Assembly (NCBI GenBank): GCA_942493145.1
Contig: OW818679.1
Coordinates: 1,302,001-1,366,000, forward strand
Length of the DNA stretch: 64,000 nucleotides
From: ENR-C20 sp942493145
GTDB taxonomy: Bacteria; Bacillota; Clostridia; Acetivibrionales; DTU013
Direction: 5' to 3'
Shown: in pieces, positions 62,267 through 64,000 of the stretch
Layout of the letters: each line of letters opens with the position of its first letter
Position numbering within the stretch: position 1 is the stretch's first letter
Notes under the pieces: model-generated
What the model was told of the DNA's origin: nothing
The model's database searches: none
Seen by the model: the letters and a program-made list of their open reading frames with translations, nothing else
Position numbers and translations under genes: made by a program

Positions 62267-63382
62267 ATGAGCACTCCACAGGAATTGTTCAACCAGCGTA
62301 TGACAAGGATTCAAAAAGCAATTAATATGGAGAAACCGGACAGGACGCCGGTGATGGCATGGGCGGACGGATTCTGCGCGAATCATCTGGGAGTGAAGAT
62401 GTCCGAGTTTTCGTCCAATCCTTTTGTTGCGGCTGAGACAACATTGCGGTTTTTCAGTGAATTTACTGATTTTGATATGACCGAAGTTGATTATACTCCC
62501 CCGGAAATGGTTTCAATGGGGTTTATGAGCAAAATGAAGATTGCAGGGAGGGATCTTCCCGAGGGCAGCTCTTGGATCGTAGATGAGCAGGAGAGGATAA
62601 CCACAGAGGATTATGACAGAATCCTGGATATCGGCTGGGACGATTTCATGTCCGGGTTCATTAATGAAAAGCTGGGAATTTCGGAGGATTATCTGGCATC
62701 AGTATTTGGGGCAAGCGCCGAGTATGGACCGAAATATTACGAGGCAGGAATACCGGTATATACAATGGCGCTGATACCGGGGATTCCCTTGGAAGCCCTT
62801 GCTGGAGGCAGGACCATGGCAAAGTTCATACAAGACCTCTACAGGATGCCGGACAAGGTTCAGGCGGTAATGGATATAATTTCCGAGAGCAATAAAAATC
62901 AATTGATGGGTGTTGTTGATTCATTGCCTGTAAAGCCATTCAGCCTTTTTATCGGTATAGCCAGGGGCGCAAGTGAGTTTCTTTCACCGAAGTTGTGGAA
63001 GCGTTTTGTGGAGCCCTATCTCTTTAAAATTGTAAACGCCACAATTGATGCAGGTGTTTACGCAAATCTGCACTTTGACTCCAATTGGGAGCGTGATCTT
63101 GAGGTCCTCAGGGCTTTGCCCAAGGGGAAGTGCATATTTGGATGTGACCACAGCACGGATATATACAAAATCAAGGAGGTCCTTGGAGACGTCATGGCTG
63201 TCAAGGGTGACGTACCTTCTTCAATGCTGGCCTTCGGCACTCCAGACGATGTATATAACTACAGCACCAAACTGATCAATGATATGGGCAACGGCTTTAT
63301 ACTGGCACCGGCCTGTACAATGCCAGCCAATGCAAAGATAGAAAACGTAAAAGCAATGCTGGCTGCCGCTACCGGCAAATAA
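62267..63382 (+). CDS. URO-D fold methyltransferase (MtaA/CmuA-like)
   Basis: A 371-residue protein of the uroporphyrinogen decarboxylase superfamily that in operon with corrinoid proteins acts as a methyltransferase. The end PACTMPANAKIENVKAML has the conserved zinc Cys350. The usual His-x-Cys zinc site is here H269-F-D271 (NLHFDSNWERD), so the metal set would be His, Asp, Cys or the enzyme may not bind zinc. It either donates the substrate methyl group to the corrinoid or takes it to a final acceptor. ATG 62267 follows AAGGAGGAT. Confidence 0.85.
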   Translation: MSTPQELFNQRMTRIQKAINMEKPDRTPVMAWADGFCANHLGVKMSEFSSNPFVAAETTLRFFSEFTDFDMTEVDYTPPEMVSMGFMSKMKIAGRDLPEGSSWIVDEQERITTEDYDRILDIGWDDFMSGFINEKLGISEDYLASVFGASAEYGPKYYEAGIPVYTMALIPGIPLEALAGGRTMAKFIQDLYRMPDKVQAVMDIISESNKNQLMGVVDSLPVKPFSLFIGIARGASEFLSPKLWKRFVEPYLFKIVNATIDAGVYANLHFDSNWERDLEVLRALPKGKCIFGCDHSTDIYKIKEVLGDVMAVKGDVPSSMLAFGTPDDVYNYSTKLINDMGNGFILAPACTMPANAKIENVKAMLAAATGK

Positions 63383-63436
63383 TGCGGAGTGATCAAATAC
63401 TTATAATTTTAAATATGAATGGAGGAAATTTGTATT

Positions 63437-63784
63437 ATGAGTGAAATTGCAATGACCCCGAAGGAGTTCATGGAGGAGAGCGCTTCCCGCATGCTGGCCA
63501 ACAAGGATTTGATGACAGGTGTTAATGTCAAATTCCAATATGACTTCACCCAGGATAATTGCGGAAAATGGTACATCGAAATCATTGATGGACTTGCTCA
63601 TCCACCTGTGGAAGGTGAGATTGAGAATCCTACTTCAACCTTCATATGCAAGTATGAGACTCTATATAACGTAATGATCACAGGAAAGGTAAACGGAGCA
63701 GTTGCTGCAATGACCGGGAAGCTAAAGACCAAAGGAGACAGCAGCTACGGTTTGAAGCTGGGCAAGTGGTGCGCAAAGAAATAA
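63437..63784 (+). CDS. SCP2 (sterol carrier) domain small protein
   Basis: A 115-residue protein that is one SCP2 domain: VNVKFQYDFTQDNCGKWYIE, then HPPVEGEIENPTSTFIC and a Leu/Gly-rich MTGKLKTKGD. SCP2 domains bind hydrophobic molecules in a central cavity. It is the last gene of the corrinoid operon, with GGAGGAAATT upstream of ATG 63437 and a terminator behind. It may hold or deliver a hydrophobic methylated substrate such as a methoxy-aromatic compound; that is inference. Confidence 0.8.
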   Translation: MSEIAMTPKEFMEESASRMLANKDLMTGVNVKFQYDFTQDNCGKWYIEIIDGLAHPPVEGEIENPTSTFICKYETLYNVMITGKVNGAVAAMTGKLKTKGDSSYGLKLGKWCAKK

Positions 63785-63809
63785 TGCTCCTGTTTTATAA
63801 TAGACTGAC

Positions 63810-63848
63810 GCAAGCCTGGAAGATAAGCATTCCAGGCTTGCTTTTTGT
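63810..63848 (+). terminator. Intrinsic terminator of the corrinoid operon
   Basis: GCAAGCCTGGA at 63810-63820 pairs with TCCAGGCTTGC at 63831-63841, followed by TTTTTG. The remaining 150 bases of the window hold nothing I can call. Confidence 0.85.
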
Positions 63849-64000
63849 ATACTCATAGGTTAAAATGGATTTATGCCAAACAGGCTATTTTAAGCAGTTA
63901 TAAGATTCGAAAATAACCAAAATCAACTTCATATTTTGATACATACTCGTATAATTCCGGTAATATGGACCGAAAGTATCTACTGGCTGCCTTTAACAGC

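Overview
The window looks like the chromosome of an anaerobic, spore-forming member of the Clostridia. The support is coat-F spore proteins, S-layer-homology surface proteins, many AGGAGG-type ribosome binding sites with GTG and TTG starts, intrinsic terminators with long U runs, a PyrR-type leader, and several cobalamin enzymes. Base composition is moderate to low in G+C by eye. The species cannot be named from the sequence alone.

Layout. 0-6.8 kb: end of an rRNA/tRNA methyltransferase gene, a cation antiporter, a DUF421/DUF4363 membrane pair, a Trk/Ktr potassium system (two TrkA-type subunits facing one TrkH-type channel), and three small spore-type genes. 6.7-14.8 kb: a PyrR-controlled uracil permease, a 430-base block of inverted repeats that ends in a MITE-like element, a GT28 glycolipid glycosyltransferase, FapA, a DacF-type carboxypeptidase and a B12-dependent radical SAM protein. 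14.8-19.1 kb: three Tad/pilin-like exported genes without their secretion machinery. 19.2-30.3 kb: PolX, TrpB2, tRNA-Val(CAC), a lipoprotein, a DUF2975/HTH/DUF4173 operon, an HTH-methyltransferase fusion and adenosylhomocysteinase.

30.6-42.4 kb is the most distinctive region and looks like an aromatic-degradation island. It holds a sodium-solute symporter with two micro-proteins, two near-duplicate LysR regulators, an LpdD-like protein (helper family of gallate decarboxylase), both subunits of pyrogallol-phloroglucinol transhydroxylase, a flavoprotein, a GntR regulator and, after a tRNA locus, a short-chain reductase. Together these fit uptake and decarboxylation of gallate to pyrogallol, its isomerisation to phloroglucinol, and then reduction. 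The gallate decarboxylase catalytic subunit is not in the window. The tRNA-Thr(CGT) gene at 41.3-41.4 kb is followed on its own strand by two identical 145-base repeats. Each carries the last 21 bases of the tRNA and each is followed by a terminator, an architecture like the E. coli tyrT locus.

42.4-64 kb: an SPFH/ribbon-helix-helix operon with tandem palindromes upstream, asparagine synthetase behind an attenuator-like hairpin, a lone B12-binding sensor-like protein joined to a MacB/LolD-type ABC exporter, S-layer proteins, the pseudouridine catabolism pair psuK-psuG, a signal-less starch-binding protein, and a lipid-envelope gene group. The window ends with a PucR-type regulator divergent from a corrinoid protein, a MtaA-like (URO-D fold) methyltransferase and an SCP2 protein. 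This is a one-carbon methyl-transfer module that could, by inference, feed the same aromatic diet by O-demethylation.
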